Assembly (NCBI RefSeq): GCF_030265065.1
Contig: NC_080412.1
Coordinates: 18,652,501 to 18,716,500 of the forward strand
Length of the DNA: 64,000 bases
Direction: 5' to 3'
Source: Corythoichthys intestinalis
Taxonomy: Eukaryota; Chordata; Actinopteri; Syngnathiformes; Syngnathidae
A program made the translations under genes and the position numbers. The first letter of the stretch is position 1; every line of letters starts with the position of its first letter. Positions 62,614-64,000 of this stretch are shown here, piece after piece. The notes beneath the pieces are model-generated. The model was not told the origin of the DNA. It made no database searches and saw only the letters and a program-made list of their open reading frames with translations.

Positions 62614-64000
62614 CAGTGGGGCAAATAAGTATTTAGTCAACCACTAATTGTGCAAGTTCTCCCACTTGAAAATATCAGAGAGGCCTGTAATTGTCAACAT
62701 GGGTAAACCCCAACCATGAGAGACAGAATGTGAAAAAAATCAAACAGAAAATCACATTGTTTGATTTTTTTAAAAATTATTTGCAAATCATGGTGGAAAA
62801 TAAGTATTTCGTCAATACCAAAAGTTCATCTCAATACTTTGTTATGTACCCTTTGTTGGCAATAACGGAGGCCAAACGTTTTCTATTACTCTTCACAAGC
62901 TTTTCACACACTGTTGCTGGTATTTTGGCCCATTCCTCTATGCAGATCTCCTCTAGAGCAGTGAAGTTTTGGGAATGTCCTTGGGCAACACGGACTTTCC
63001 ACTCCCTCCACAGATTTTCTATGGGGTTGAGATCTGAAGACTGGCTAGGCCACTACAGGACCTTAAAATGCTTCTTACGAAGCCACTCCTTTGTTGCCCT
63101 GACTGTGTGTTAGGGATCACTGTCATGCTGAAAGAACCAGCCACGTCTCATCTTCAATGCCCTTGCTGATGCAAGGAGATTTTCACTCAAAATCTCTCGA
63201 TACATGGCCCCCTTCATTCTTTCCTTTACACAGATCAGTCGTCCTGGTCCCTACGCAGAAAAACAGCCCCAAAGCATGATGTTTCCACCCCCAGGCTTCA
63301 CAGTGGGTATCGTGTTCTTCGGATGCAATTCAGTATTCTTTCTCCTCCAAACACGAGAACTTGTATTTCTACCAAAAAGTGCTATTTTGGTTTCATCTGA
63401 CCATAACACATTCTCCCAGGCCTCTACTGGATCATCCAAATGCTCTCTAGCGAACCGCAGACGGGCCTGGACATGTACTTTCTTCAGCAGGGGGACACGT
63501 CTGGCAGTGCAGGATTTGAGTCCCTTGAGGTGCATTGTGTTACTGATAGTAGCCTTTGTTACTGTGGTCCCATCTCTCTGTAGGTCATTCACTTGGTCCC
63601 CCCGTGTGGTTCTTGGATTTTTGCTCACCGTTCTTGTTATCATTTTGACGCCACGGGGTGAGGAGGGAGTTGAAAGTCTGTGTTGCCCAATGACAGCCCC
63701 AAAACATCACTGCTCTAGAGGAGATCTGCATGGAGGAATGGGCCAAAATACCAGCAACAGTGTGTGAAAAGCTTGTGAAGAGTTACAGAAAACGTTTGGC
63801 CTATGTTATTGCCAACAAAGGGTACATAACAAAGTATTGAGATGAACTTTTGGTATAGACCAAATACTTATTTTCCACCATGATTTGGAAATAAATTCTT
63901 TAAAAATCAAACAATGTGATTTTCTGTTTTTTTTTTTTCCACATTCTGTCTCTCATGATTAAGGTTTACCCATGCTGACAATTACAGGCCTCTCTAATAT
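62614..64000 (-). mobile_element. Fold-back Tc1 element (copy 2, right end off window)
   Basis: It starts CAGTGGGGCAAATAAGTATT after a TA. The minus-strand ORF 63251..63643 reads ITRTVSKNPRTTRGD, WENVLWSDETKIALFGRNTS (first catalytic Asp) and [15 protein letters not shown]. The C-terminal part lies at 62820..63130 in broken frames. From about 63668 the sequence repeats, inverted, the 62614..63005 end, with the same junction as copy 1 (GAGGAGGGAGTTGAAAGTCTG). The outer ~45 bases are beyond the window. Confidence 0.9.

Overview
This window is from a ray-finned (teleost) fish nuclear genome. The evidence is a set of intron-bearing vertebrate genes with GT-AG junctions, together with a dense layer of fish-type DNA transposons (Tc1/mariner, hAT), small inverted-repeat elements (MITEs) and LINE remnants. 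I cannot name the species. No bacterial gene, CRISPR array or tRNA is evident, and I recognised no retrovirus or other virus-like element.

Five protein-coding genes could be assembled exon by exon, all on the minus strand. From right to left they are zfpl1 (46898..43302), an unrecognised 1,179-residue His/Ser-rich coiled-coil protein (about 38200..33000), a rom1/peripherin-family photoreceptor tetraspanin (30614..29299), frmd8 (about 27600..18923) and vps51 (15619..2980, its last exon or exons lying off the left edge). In human, ZFPL1 and VPS51 are neighbours on 11q13.1, FRMD8 is in the same band and ROM1 is on 11q12, so the block looks like conserved synteny. The proteins do not form one pathway. 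VPS51 (GARP/EARP tethering) and ZFPL1 (cis-Golgi) both act in Golgi traffic, FRMD8 acts on the iRhom/ADAM17 sheddase complex, and Rom1 builds photoreceptor discs.

The rest is mostly transposon-derived. hAT-type elements with 8-bp target duplications lie at 3514..5294, 11035..12594, 21521..23175, 39711..41591, 47890..49711 and 50691..52416. A Tc1 element lies inside a zfpl1 intron, another Tc1 is nested inside a hAT element, and two Tc1 copies at 54102..55523 and 62614..64000 share an unusual fold-back structure. Other elements are a GC-rich poly(A)-tailed retroposon (6790..7996) with a second inverted copy (12899..13465), a LINE fragment split by a hAT element, a 193-bp tandem repeat, two ribosomal RNA gene fragments (28S inside a hAT element, 18S inside a dispersed repeat), and a short fish repeat with a GGATTGGACGTCTA-like core scattered more than ten times.

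The region from 47.7 kb to the right edge holds no host gene that I can recognise.
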